This document shows positions 23,250-32,081 of a stretch of DNA of 64,000 nucleotides, piece by piece. Each line of letters starts with the position of its first letter. Within the stretch, counting starts at the first letter, position 1. A model generated the notes under the pieces. That model did no database searches and was not told the DNA's origin. It saw nothing but the letters and a program-made list of their open reading frames with translations. The translations under genes were made by a program, and so were the position numbers. This DNA comes from Rhodococcus rhodnii (GTDB lineage: Bacteria > Actinomycetota > Actinomycetes > Mycobacteriales > Pseudonocardiaceae), in the NCBI GenBank assembly GCA_000720375.1, contig JOAA01000024.1, positions 1 through 64,000 on the forward strand, read 5' to 3'.

Positions 23250-24800
23250 ATGGATTTGGTGACGCACCAGACGGCCACCCGGCGCGAGTGGGCCGGGCTG
23301 GTCGTCCTCGTTCTGCCGTGCCTGCTGGTCTCGATGGATCTCTCGGTGCTGTTCTACGCGCTGCCGTTCCTCAGCGCGGACCTGGCGCCGAGCAGCTCGC
23401 AGCTGCTGTGGATCCTTGACCTGTACGGGTTCGTGCTCGCCGGGTTCCTGATCACCATGGGCACGCTCGGCGACCGGATCGGGCGGCGCAAGGTGTTGCT
23501 CGCCGGTGCGGCGCTGTTCGGCCTGGCGTCGGTCGCCGCGGCGTACGCACAGTCCACCGAGATGCTCATCATCGCGCGGGCGGTGCTCGGAATCGCGGGC
23601 GCGACGCTGGCTCCGTCCACGCTTTCGTTGATCCGCAACATGTTCCATGATCCGCGGCAACGCCAGGTCGCGGTGAGCGTGTGGACACTCGGCTTCGCGG
23701 GCGGTGCGATCGTCGGGCCGATCGTCGGCGGGTTCATGCTCGAGCACTTCTGGTGGGGCTCGGTTTTCCTGCTCAACGTCCCCGTGATGGTGCTTCTGCT
23801 GGTACTCGGCCCGATTCTGCTGCCGGAGTTCCGCAATCCCGTTGCCGGGCGGTTCGATCTGCTTGGTGCCGTGCTGTCGCTGGCGACGATCCTGCCGGTG
23901 ATCTACGGGATCAAGAAACTCGCGGCGGACGGATTCGCTTGGGGTTACGTGGGTTCGATCGCACTCGGCCTCGCGTTCGGTGCGATGTTCCTGCGCCGCA
24001 TGTCGACGGCCGAGAACCCGATGGTCGACGTACGGCTGTTGCGCAGGGCTCAGTTCAGCGGCGCGGTCGCCGCGTGCGCGATCACGTTCCTCGTCCTGGC
24101 CGGACTGGGCATGTTCGTCTCGCAGTACCTGCAGTTGGTGTTGGGATACGGGCCGTTGCAGGCAGCGCTGTGGAGTCTGCCCGGGATGGCCGGGATGCTG
24201 GTCGGCGTGAGCGCGGCGACCGCGATCGCCGCGAAGATCAAGCCTTCGGTGATCGTCGCATCAGGACTGACGCTCGGCGGCGTCGGCTTCGCGTTGTTCG
24301 CTCAGGTCAGTGTGGAGTCAGGAGTGGCATGGGTGGTGGCGTCGCAGATCGTGCTGGCCGGTGGAATCGGCGCGGTGGCAACGATTTCGACGGATCTCGT
24401 GCTCGCGACCGCACCGAAGGAAAGCGCGGGCGCGGCTGCGGCGATCTCCGAGACAGCCAACGAGTTCGGCGGGGCGACCGGCATCGCGTTGCTCGGCAGC
24501 CTCGGCGCCGTGGTCTACCGCAACGAACTCGAACTGTCCGCACCGGACGGTCTTCCCGCGCAGGTCCTCGCCCAGGCAAAGGAAACGCTCGGCTCGGCCT
24601 TCGAGGCGGCCGCCAACCTGCCCGCCGCACTCGGTGACGCGCTGCGCTTCGCCGCCAGCAGCACGTTCGTCAACGGGGTGCAGTGGGTGGCCTGGATCGG
24701 CGCGGGCGGGTCCGTCCTGGTTGGAGCCTTCGTTCTGGTCGTCCTGCGCCGGGTGCCGCCGACTGCTCCGAATGGCGGAGGTCACGACTCGGCTCGATGA
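23250..24800 (+). CDS. MFS drug exporter, DHA2 family (14 TM)
   Basis: A 516-residue major facilitator of the DHA2 drug:H+ antiporter type. It has LVVLVLPCLLVSMDLSVL in helix 1, the motif A loop GDRIGRRKVLL, AGATLAPSTLSLIRNMF, and motif C in the FAGGAIVGPIVGGF helix. Fourteen hydrophobic segments are plausible. ATG 23250 is preceded by GAAGGTAAGGA. Its natural promoter and TetR-type operator seem to lie at about 21.86 kb, on the far side of the IS110 insertion, so expression now depends on read-out from the element or is lost. The stop overlaps the MarC-like start. The export substrate is unknown. Confidence 0.88.
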   Translation: MDLVTHQTATRREWAGLVVLVLPCLLVSMDLSVLFYALPFLSADLAPSSSQLLWILDLYGFVLAGFLITMGTLGDRIGRRKVLLAGAALFGLASVAAAYAQSTEMLIIARAVLGIAGATLAPSTLSLIRNMFHDPRQRQVAVSVWTLGFAGGAIVGPIVGGFMLEHFWWGSVFLLNVPVMVLLLVLGPILLPEFRNPVAGRFDLLGAVLSLATILPVIYGIKKLAADGFAWGYVGSIALGLAFGAMFLRRMSTAENPMVDVRLLRRAQFSGAVAACAITFLVLAGLGMFVSQYLQLVLGYGPLQAALWSLPGMAGMLVGVSAATAIAAKIKPSVIVASGLTLGGVGFALFAQVSVESGVAWVVASQIVLAGGIGAVATISTDLVLATAPKESAGAAAAISETANEFGGATGIALLGSLGAVVYRNELELSAPDGLPAQVLAQAKETLGSAFEAAANLPAALGDALRFAASSTFVNGVQWVAWIGAGGSVLVGAFVLVVLRRVPPTAPNGGGHDSAR

Positions 24801-25402
24801 TGGCCGGTATGACCTTTGTGGAGGCGTTCAGCATCCTGGTCGCCGTAGTCGGGCCGCCGAAGATCCTGCTCGCGTTCCTTGTGGACACTCAGGGCGCGGA
24901 GGCCCGCAGGCGCTGGCGCGTCGCGTTCACCACCACCGCGACGGCGATCGCCACCGGCCTGTTCGTGATCGTGGCCGGACGGCTGCTCATCCAGCTGTTC
25001 CACATCAGCGCGGGCGCGCTGATGCTGGCCAGCGGGGTCATCCTGTTCGTGCACGCGCTGGACCTCGTGCTCGGACGCAAGCAGGAGCCCGAGCACGACC
25101 AGACCGGCGGCACGCATGAGCTCGCCACCGCGTACTACGCGAACCCGGTGGCGGTGGCGTACCTCTTCCTGATGGCCGACGCGAGCACGTGGTCGGCGAG
25201 CTTCGTGCTCGCGGGGGCCTATATCTCGGTCATCGCGCTGGACTTCGCGGCCATTGCCGTGCTCGGCATCTTGCTGCGGTACGTGAAGATGACCTACGCC
25301 TGGGTGCTCGTGCGCGTCCTCGGCGTCCTGCTGGCCGCCCTCGGCGTCGACCTCATCATCACCGGCCTTGAGCAGCTGCACATCATCGGCGAAATCAGCT
25401 GA
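24797..25402 (+). CDS. MarC-family integral membrane protein
   Basis: A 201-residue protein with about six hydrophobic segments. The MarC-type start FVEAFSILVAVVGPPKILLAFLV is followed by an Arg-rich cytoplasmic turn and a second repeat after residue 110 (ANPVAVAYLFLMAD). MarC/YhgN proteins have no proven transport function despite the old multiple-antibiotic-resistance name. The start is ATG 24797, 24800 or 24809; the first overlaps the exporter stop, implying co-transcription. Confidence 0.78.
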   Translation: MMAGMTFVEAFSILVAVVGPPKILLAFLVDTQGAEARRRWRVAFTTTATAIATGLFVIVAGRLLIQLFHISAGALMLASGVILFVHALDLVLGRKQEPEHDQTGGTHELATAYYANPVAVAYLFLMADASTWSASFVLAGAYISVIALDFAAIAVLGILLRYVKMTYAWVLVRVLGVLLAALGVDLIITGLEQLHIIGEIS

Positions 25403-25423
25403 CAGGGTTCGTAGCATGGACTG

Positions 25424-25966
25424 ATGATCGAGATCCTCGACCATCTGGACGTCCTCACCCAGCCCGACGTCGCTCCGGAGAGCCTGAGCCTCGCCGGAGT
25501 GCCCTACGGGTCGCGCGCGGCGGACTCCATCGACCGCACCCGGGTCACCCAGGTTTCCTGGGCCCCGATCATCGGTGCGATGCGGGGCGGCAGCGACGGC
25601 TGGGAGTACTTCGACGCCGACGACCGCCCACTGTCGCTTGACGAGGTGATCGACAGCGCGTTGGCCGACCGCGGCTCGCTGCTGTACACCCCGGCGAAGA
25701 TCAGCTTCAAGGTCGAGGCCACCCGGGTGGTCACGATGGCGCTGTACGGCGAGCGGCTCGACCATTTCGCCTCTCTGCGGACCTACGACGAGTTCCTGGC
25801 CACTTTCGGCAAGCCCGACCACATGGACGAAAGCTGGGACACGGGTGAGCTGATGAGCTACAGCAACTACTACTGGCGATCCAGGAAACTGGCCACATGG
25901 GACTGCTGGGACAACCGCGTTGCCCTGGTGAGCCTTGGCGAATGGACGCCGGACAACAAGGTGTGA
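25424..25966 (+). CDS. Conserved-looking protein of unknown function
   Basis: A 180-residue soluble protein, acidic and rich in Asp, Trp and Tyr. I recognise no domain. It begins MIEILDHLDVLTQPDVAPESL and contains YFDADDRPLSLDEVIDSALADRG and WDTGELMSYSNYYWRSRKL. No signal or membrane segment is present. It sits 21 bp after the MarC-like gene on the same strand and before the terminator that closes this unit. Codon use matches its neighbours, so it is a real gene. Confidence 0.7.
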   Translation: MIEILDHLDVLTQPDVAPESLSLAGVPYGSRAADSIDRTRVTQVSWAPIIGAMRGGSDGWEYFDADDRPLSLDEVIDSALADRGSLLYTPAKISFKVEATRVVTMALYGERLDHFASLRTYDEFLATFGKPDHMDESWDTGELMSYSNYYWRSRKLATWDCWDNRVALVSLGEWTPDNKV

Positions 25967-26022
25967 CACCGCTCAACGGCAGCTTGTCCTGTCTGATCGG
26001 CCGTGACATAGAGGTGAAATGA

Positions 26023-26051
26023 CGGTCTCCGGGCCGCCGGCCCAGAGACCG
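26023..26051 (+). terminator. Hairpin terminator ahead of the polysaccharide operon
   Basis: Arms CGGTCTC and GAGACCG, then GGGCC and GGCCC inside them, separated by one mismatch, with loop GCC. It lies 57 bp after the stop at 25966 and insulates the operon that begins at 26247. Confidence 0.75.
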
Positions 26052-26088
26052 CACCCCCGTTGTCCGATTTGCCCGTTATGAACGCTCC

Positions 26089-26127
26089 GTCCGGTCTTCC
26101 GGACAGCTTGGGTAGAAATACTCAAGC
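26089..26127 (+). promoter_or_regulatory. Two tandem hairpins in the polysaccharide operon leader
   Basis: GTCCGG-tctt-CCGGAC (26089-26104) is followed directly by GCTTGGGTA-gaaa-TACTCAAGC (26106-26127, 8 of 9 pairs). They lie 120-158 bp before ATG 26247, in an otherwise gene-free 280 bp. They may be part of a structured leader or an operator. I could not match them to a known riboswitch class by eye. Confidence 0.4.
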
Positions 26128-26246
26128 CCAATGAAACCGCTCCGCCCGGCCGTACGTCACAGGGAAGTACGCGCTCCTCAAGGGACACCGGGGAATCCTT
26201 TGAGGACGATCCACTGGGGTAGTCCGGCTTTGGGGGAGCTTTCGCG

Positions 26247-28358
26247 ATGCAGGCACGCGCACTGACCAGGAACTTATCGACGATCTTTCTGCTGTGCATG
26301 GCCGTTGTCATGGTCGTCGTCACGCTGATGAGCCCGACCGCCGCCGAGCGGGACGCGGCCATCGCCGCATCGCGAACGTTCACCATGCCGCCCGTGCCAC
26401 CGTTACCGCCCAAGGAATTGGTGCCGGTGCGCAGTTCGAAGCCGGCCAAGCCGCCGGGTCCTGGCGAAGGAGTTGCCTTACGCCAGCTGGTCATCGCGGT
26501 TGACGCCAACGATCCCGGCCTAGCCGCGTGGAAATCCATCTTGGACACCCTCGGCACACCGTATGACGTCGTGCTCGCCAGGAGCGAACCCTTTGATTTC
26601 AACAGGTTGGTCCGCCCGGACGGGGTCGGCCGCTACCAGTCGATCCTGCTGTCCGATGCCCAGCTGCCCGCGACGGACGACACCGACAACCCCACTAGCG
26701 TCTTCGATAGTGCCAAATGGACCGCGTTATGGGACTACGAAAAGAAGTTCGGTGTCCGTCAGGTCGCTCTGAGTGCACGCCCCGGCACTGTCCCCGAGGA
26801 CTACTGCCTGCGCCCCGGTACCGAGCAGACCGTTGACGGCAACGCCGTGCAGGCCGCCATGACGCAGCCTGGCGCCGCGGTTTTCCAGCAGCTCAAGCCG
26901 GACGCGAAGCTGCCGATCGCGAACGCCAACATTCACTTGGCCTCGCTGCAACCGGGATGCTCCGCCGAGCCGCTGCTGACCATCGGATCCGCCGTGATCG
27001 GTGTGCGGTCGGACGCTCCGGACGGCAGGCAGCGGATCGCGTTGAGCTTCGAGACTTACGTCGAGGAACGGATTCTCGACCTGATCGGGCACGGCCTGGT
27101 TCGCTGGGCCACCAAGGGCGTCTTCGCCGGCGAGAAGCGGCACTGGATCAACGTCGATGTCGATGACTGGTTCAACTCGACTCTGCGGGTGTATCCGGAC
27201 GGCGCCGAGGGCGCGTACCGGTTGACCGGGCCGGAAGTGGTTGGTGTGAAAAAGGAACAGGACGCGCTGCGGGCGGCGTTCCCGCTCGCCCGTGACTTCA
27301 CCCTCAACTTGCCTTACAACGCAGGGCTTTTCGATCCCGGCGCACCGGCGGTGTGCAGTCCTGAGGTCAAGGCGGATGAGCTGTCGGCGTACTCGAAGTG
27401 CATGGTCAACGAATTCCGCTGGCTGAACCACACGTACAGCCATCCGGCCATGCACACCACGTCGTATGAACGCAACCGCAAGGAGATCGCGGACAACCTC
27501 ACCGCCGCGGCCGAAGGCGGCATCCCGGTTCCGGTGTCCATCCTCAAAACGCCGGAGTACTCCGGGCTCGGCGCCTATCGGTCCGATCCGAACAGCCGGA
27601 CCGAGGAGCCGAAGGACCACGGTCTGCGGGCGTCCAACAAGGACCTGTTGAAAGCCATGAGCGATCTCGGCGTGAAGTACATCCACGGCGACATGTCCCA
27701 TGCCGGGCAACGGCCGGAGTGCTTCAACTGCGGCATCTACCACCCGCTGCAGCCGGACGTGATGGTGGTCCCGGACTGGCCGACCGACATCGAATTCGAG
27801 GCGGCCACGCCCGAAGAGCAGACCGCGCTCTACAACCTCACGTACGGCAAGAACGGCACCGATGAAGGCCACTTCAGCAAGGACCTGACATACGAGGAAA
27901 TCACCGACCGCGAGGCGGAACTCGCGCTGAAGAACATGATCAGCGGCTCGGCGTACGCACACACCGTGCACCAGGCCAACATGCACCAGTACGCCAAGGA
28001 ACGCAGCCTCACCTTTGACTGGGTCAGGGTCCTCGTGCAGAAGTATAGCAACCTCTACCAGGTTCCGCTGAAGAACCCGGACTGGGTCACGCTCGCCCAG
28101 TACGTCAAAGGCCGCAACACACACTTCGATGCCCTCAAACGCAACGAGGATCCAGTGTGGAACCGCGTCAGCAACGAGATCAGCTACGCACCCAGCGGCG
28201 ACGGCTTGCTCTACATCACCGGGCTGGACACCAAACCAGCCGGCGCGGCGGATCAAGTTCTCCCTGACGCGGCCGAGAACTACGGCTCTGACTCGGTGTC
28301 CCGGGTGAACGTCAGCCAGGGATCGCCCGTCACTCTGTCTGCGAAGCCACGCTCATGA
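26247..28358 (+). CDS. Secreted/anchored Agd3-like polysaccharide deacetylase
   Basis: A 703-residue protein with an N-terminal membrane anchor or signal (hydrophobic about 10-30) and a Pro-rich linker. The catalytic part (about 290-610) has a metal-binding NVDVDDWFN and a second ligand set NHTYSHP, the pattern of NodB-like deacetylases of the CE18/Agd3 type that act on N-acetylgalactosamine-containing polymers. The segment about 75-280 (LRQLVIAVDANDPGL...) resembles the accessory N-terminal domain of Agd3. Predicted role: partial deacetylation of the secreted polymer outside the cell. It opens a nine-gene operon; GGGGGAGC precedes ATG 26247, and its stop overlaps pelF (ATGA). Confidence 0.82.
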   Translation: MQARALTRNLSTIFLLCMAVVMVVVTLMSPTAAERDAAIAASRTFTMPPVPPLPPKELVPVRSSKPAKPPGPGEGVALRQLVIAVDANDPGLAAWKSILDTLGTPYDVVLARSEPFDFNRLVRPDGVGRYQSILLSDAQLPATDDTDNPTSVFDSAKWTALWDYEKKFGVRQVALSARPGTVPEDYCLRPGTEQTVDGNAVQAAMTQPGAAVFQQLKPDAKLPIANANIHLASLQPGCSAEPLLTIGSAVIGVRSDAPDGRQRIALSFETYVEERILDLIGHGLVRWATKGVFAGEKRHWINVDVDDWFNSTLRVYPDGAEGAYRLTGPEVVGVKKEQDALRAAFPLARDFTLNLPYNAGLFDPGAPAVCSPEVKADELSAYSKCMVNEFRWLNHTYSHPAMHTTSYERNRKEIADNLTAAAEGGIPVPVSILKTPEYSGLGAYRSDPNSRTEEPKDHGLRASNKDLLKAMSDLGVKYIHGDMSHAGQRPECFNCGIYHPLQPDVMVVPDWPTDIEFEAATPEEQTALYNLTYGKNGTDEGHFSKDLTYEEITDREAELALKNMISGSAYAHTVHQANMHQYAKERSLTFDWVRVLVQKYSNLYQVPLKNPDWVTLAQYVKGRNTHFDALKRNEDPVWNRVSNEISYAPSGDGLLYITGLDTKPAGAADQVLPDAAENYGSDSVSRVNVSQGSPVTLSAKPRS

Positions 28359-29944
28359 CCATTTACGAGACCGAATCCACCTTCCCGCTCGGCGCCGAGC
28401 CGACGGTCCGGTTGGACAGCAACACCTTGGCGGACGACAGAACCGTCCGGATCTCGATTCCCCAGCAACCGCAACGGCAACCGCAACAACAGCCGCAGCG
28501 CCGTCCAGTCCGGCCGTTACGGATCGCATTGGTGTCGGAGGGAACGTATCCCTACCACCCCGGTGGTGTCAGCCTGTGGTGCGATCAACTGGTCAAAGGG
28601 ATGCCGGAGTCACCGTTCACGGTCGTCGCGCTCACAGTGGACGGTCGCGAGTCGATCAGCTGGCCACGCCCGCAAAACCTCGCCGAGATCGTGAACATGC
28701 CACTGTGGAGCCCGCGTCCGCGGGTCCCACACCGCCCGCCGCTCACCACGAACGGACCGGTGAAGGAAGCACACCGGCGGTTCCTGAACGGAATCGTGCG
28801 GGCCGACGAGCCCGGCTCAGTCGACGAGTTCATCGCCGGCCTGTACGGGATGTTCACGTGGGGTCAGGTCGGCGACCTGCGATCGGCGTTGATCGCCAAC
28901 GACGCGCTGGAACGCCTGCAATGGGCCTACGCCCGCGTGGCTCCGCCTGGAACCGGTGCGTTGACACTGCACGACGCCCTCGTCATCTCCGACTTGTTCG
29001 AGCACATGGTCAGGCCGCTGTCCTATCCGCCGATCCGGGCGGACGTCGTGCACCTTGCGATGAACGGGATCAGCGCATTGGTCGCGTTCGCCAGCAAATG
29101 GGCTTACGGCACACCGATTGTGATGTCCGAGCACGGCGTGTACCTGCGCGAGCGTTACCTCGGCGTGGACGACTCCTGGCCGTACGCGGTCAGGTTGCTG
29201 ATGCTGCGGTTCCACCGTGCGCTGGCGCAGGCCGCGTACCGGCTCGTCGATGTGTTGGCACCGCACTCGGAGTACAACCGGCGCTGGCAGATGTACAACG
29301 GCGGGACGCCGGACCGGATCCGCACGATGTACAACGGCATCAACCCCAACGACTTTCCTCCGGCGCAGGGCGAACCTGCCGTGCCTACGGTAGTGTTCGT
29401 CGGGCGGATCGACCCGTTGAAGGACCTGCACACGCTGATCCGGGCGTTCGCGTTGGTACGCGCGGAAATCCCGGCGGCTCGGCTGCGGATGTTCGGGCCG
29501 GTCCCGAACGGCAACGAGGCGTACCACAAGAGCTGCCTTGATCTGATCGACGAACTCGGCCTGCACGGCTCGGCGGTGTTCGAGGGCCGGGTGCCACGGC
29601 AGGTCGACGCGTATCACGCCGGTCACGTCACCGCGTTGACCAGCGTGTCCGAGGGATTCCCGTACACAGTGGTCGAATCGATGGCCACTGGACGGCCTCA
29701 GGTGTGCACCAACGTCGGTGGCGTCGCCGAAGCCGTCGGCGACGCGGGATTCGTGGTACCACCGCGTGATCACGCGGCCGTGGCAGCGGCGTGCGTAAAG
29801 TTGTTGCAGGACAGTGAATTACGTCGCCGAGCGGGCCAGATCGCCCGGCAACGTGTCCTTGAGCGATTCACGCTCGACCAGTGGAACCTGGCGTACCGAG
29901 CCATTTACGACGATCTCGTCATGAAACGAGGGGTGATGAGGTGA
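28355..29944 (+). CDS. pelF: PelF-type GT4 glycosyltransferase
   Basis: A 529-residue cytosolic glycosyltransferase. After a polar N-terminus with a Gln-rich run (about 35-50), the GT-B fold begins with RIALVSEGTYPYHPGGVSLWCDQL, which is characteristic of PelF, the polymerising transferase of Pel polysaccharide that uses UDP-GalNAc/GlcNAc. The C-terminal half has FVGRIDPLKDLHTLI and the GT4 EX7E motif in SEGFPYTVVESMATG. The deacetylase stop overlaps its start, and its own stop overlaps the membrane-protein start (GTGA). It is the strongest marker that this is a Pel-like locus. Confidence 0.9.
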   Translation: MTIYETESTFPLGAEPTVRLDSNTLADDRTVRISIPQQPQRQPQQQPQRRPVRPLRIALVSEGTYPYHPGGVSLWCDQLVKGMPESPFTVVALTVDGRESISWPRPQNLAEIVNMPLWSPRPRVPHRPPLTTNGPVKEAHRRFLNGIVRADEPGSVDEFIAGLYGMFTWGQVGDLRSALIANDALERLQWAYARVAPPGTGALTLHDALVISDLFEHMVRPLSYPPIRADVVHLAMNGISALVAFASKWAYGTPIVMSEHGVYLRERYLGVDDSWPYAVRLLMLRFHRALAQAAYRLVDVLAPHSEYNRRWQMYNGGTPDRIRTMYNGINPNDFPPAQGEPAVPTVVFVGRIDPLKDLHTLIRAFALVRAEIPAARLRMFGPVPNGNEAYHKSCLDLIDELGLHGSAVFEGRVPRQVDAYHAGHVTALTSVSEGFPYTVVESMATGRPQVCTNVGGVAEAVGDAGFVVPPRDHAAVAAACVKLLQDSELRRRAGQIARQRVLERFTLDQWNLAYRAIYDDLVMKRGVMR

Positions 29945-31317
29945 GCGTTCAGAAGCTGATGCTGAAGGTGTCGCCCCGCGTGCAGGGCGCCGCGGACGAG
30001 CTGCATGTCGCCGCCATCCTGGAAAGCGAAGGCGTGAACGACCGGATCGCACGCGAGGAATACGGCCACAAGGACGTGTTCACGCTGGCTTCCGAGGTCT
30101 ACAAGCGAATGCCCGCCCAGACGCCACCGGCCACAAAGGACGCGCCGAAGCCGGCGAAGGAGTGGACGATCCGGATCATCGCGCACGGTCCGCTCTACGT
30201 CCTGCCAAGTGCCGTGTACCCGGCCGTGCTGATGAGCCTTGGCGGGTCGGCGATGGTCATCGGCCTGGTCATCGCGACGGCGATCGGGTGGGTGTGGGGC
30301 ATGGGCATGAGCTCGGTGGCCTACCAACTGCTTGGTCACGGTCGGCCGAACGCGGCCGCGCGGATGCTGCGCTGGCTCGGCCTCGCCGGTCTCGTACTGG
30401 GCGCGGGCGTCGGCATCCTGCTGGCCGGGCTGCTCGAAGGCGGTGACGCCGGGCTGGTCATCTTCGTGGTGGCGCAGATGGGATACCAGCTCGCGTGCGG
30501 GGTGTTGTTCTTCTACCACCAGGAGGCCCGGCTGGCGATGCTGATGCTGCCGGTCGTGATCATCGGCATCGTTCACATCGTCAGCGGCTACCCGCCGGAC
30601 CTGGTCCTGCCCGCGGTCGTCGCCGGTGCCTCATCGGCTGCCCTCGTGCTCGCCGCGGCGACCATGGCGACCTTCAAGAAGCCGGCAGAGGCCGATCCAC
30701 GCACCCCGGCCGCCCGCAGTGAGGTGGCGATCGCGGCCGTCCGAAGCGCTTGCTACGGCGCGTTGTGCGCGGCGATCCTGCTTTTCACCGATGCACGGTT
30801 CGTCGCGGCCGAATTCGATCTTGCCATCGCCGTCGCGCCGCTGGTGCTCGGGATGGGCGCGGTGGAATGGCGGGCGCACCGGTTCGTGGACTCGGCGAAC
30901 GCGGAACTGCGCAGGCAGCGTTCACCGGAGAAGTTCAAGCGCGAGGTGTGGCGGCTGTTCCTGCACGAACTGGTGCTGTGCCTGATGATCCTCGGTGGCC
31001 TCGGCACCGCGTTGATGTTCGTGCTGCGTGGTTTCGACGCACTGACCTTCCACGGCGCGATCCTGATCAACGCGCACATGGTGCTCGGTGGCGCCTATTT
31101 CGTCGGGTTCGTGCTGATGAGGCACGAGCGATACGCCTGGCTGCTGGGAGCACTGGCAGCCGTCGTCGCGGCCAACATCGCCGCCGTGACGTTCCTGGCG
31201 GGGCACCTGGCCCCACATGGCGAGGTGTCGATCCTGCTGTACAGCGGCGTCACGTTGCTGGCGCTGTTCATGGTGGCCGTCCGGCGTGGGGTCGGACGCG
31301 TCTACCACTACCGATAG
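29941..31317 (+). CDS. Polytopic membrane protein in PelG position, putative polymer exporter
   Basis: A 458-residue integral membrane protein with 10-12 hydrophobic segments between about 80 and 450 and an N-terminal cytosolic segment of about 75 residues (QKLMLKVSPRVQGAADELHVAAILES). PelG, the membrane partner of PelF, has a similar length and topology, and position next to pelF fits. However, I do not see convincing PelG sequence signatures, so it may be an unrelated exporter used in place of PelG. GTG 29941 overlaps the pelF stop. Confidence 0.65.
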   Translation: MSVQKLMLKVSPRVQGAADELHVAAILESEGVNDRIAREEYGHKDVFTLASEVYKRMPAQTPPATKDAPKPAKEWTIRIIAHGPLYVLPSAVYPAVLMSLGGSAMVIGLVIATAIGWVWGMGMSSVAYQLLGHGRPNAAARMLRWLGLAGLVLGAGVGILLAGLLEGGDAGLVIFVVAQMGYQLACGVLFFYHQEARLAMLMLPVVIIGIVHIVSGYPPDLVLPAVVAGASSAALVLAAATMATFKKPAEADPRTPAARSEVAIAAVRSACYGALCAAILLFTDARFVAAEFDLAIAVAPLVLGMGAVEWRAHRFVDSANAELRRQRSPEKFKREVWRLFLHELVLCLMILGGLGTALMFVLRGFDALTFHGAILINAHMVLGGAYFVGFVLMRHERYAWLLGALAAVVAANIAAVTFLAGHLAPHGEVSILLYSGVTLLALFMVAVRRGVGRVYHYR

Positions 31318-31340
31318 TCCGTTCAGGGGAGGGGTTTCCA

Positions 31341-32081
31341 ATGCACGTCACGATTCTCGCGGGCGGGCGCGGTGTCCGGTTAAGGCCGTACACCACCGCA
31401 CTGCCCAAGCCGCTGGTGCCGATCGGCGAGGAGTACGCGATCCTCGACATCATCCTGCAGCAGCTCAAGTCCCAGGGGTTCACCAGGGTCACGCTGGCCA
31501 TCGGCCACCTCGGCTCGCTGATCCGCGCGTTCGTCGGCGACGGCGAGCGGTGGGGCCTGCAGGTCGACTACTCCGACGAGGAGACACCGCTGTCGACCAT
31601 CGGGCCGATCCTCAACTTCCTCGACCGGCTGCCCGATCACTTCCTGGTGATGAACGGCGACGTGCTCACCGACCTGAACTACGCGGCCCTGCTGAAGTCG
31701 CACATCAGGTCGCGTGCGCCGCTCACGGTGGCCACGTACCAGCGCCAGGTCAAGATCGACTTCGGCACGCTGGAGACCGAGGACGACCGGATCGTGAAGT
31801 TCCGGGAGAAGCCGACGTTGTCCTACGGCGTCAGCATGGGCGTCTACGCGATGTCCCGTGCCACGCTGGCGCGCTACCCGCGCAACGTGCCGTTCGGTTT
31901 CGACGACCTCGTGCTGGACCTGTTGGACCGTGGCGAGCCGCCGAGGTCGTACGAGTTCAACGGCTACTGGCTGGACATCGGCCGTCCGGACGACTACGAC
32001 GAGGCCAACCGGGTCTTCGACGAGCTGCGTCCCGTCCTGTTGCCGCCGGTCCACGCGGTGCCCGAGGACGTGGCGTCGTGA
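31341..32081 (+). CDS. Sugar-1-phosphate nucleotidyltransferase
   Basis: A 246-residue nucleotidyltransferase with the signature LAGGRGVRLRPYTTALPKPLVPIG at 5-28 and the metal-binding Asp in VMNGDVLTDLNY. It makes an NDP-sugar from NTP and a sugar-1-phosphate; the exact sugar cannot be read from sequence. It lacks the C-terminal left-handed helix of GlmU-type proteins. GGGGAGGGG precedes ATG 31341, and the stop overlaps the next start. In the operon it probably supplies one activated sugar for polymerisation. Confidence 0.87.
   Translation: MHVTILAGGRGVRLRPYTTALPKPLVPIGEEYAILDIILQQLKSQGFTRVTLAIGHLGSLIRAFVGDGERWGLQVDYSDEETPLSTIGPILNFLDRLPDHFLVMNGDVLTDLNYAALLKSHIRSRAPLTVATYQRQVKIDFGTLETEDDRIVKFREKPTLSYGVSMGVYAMSRATLARYPRNVPFGFDDLVLDLLDRGEPPRSYEFNGYWLDIGRPDDYDEANRVFDELRPVLLPPVHAVPEDVAS

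Noticed and set aside
23169..23747. N-terminal extension of the IS110 transposase to 596 residues
   Set aside because: The extension is antisense to the exporter gene and lacks transposase similarity; the conserved domain begins just after GTG 23168.
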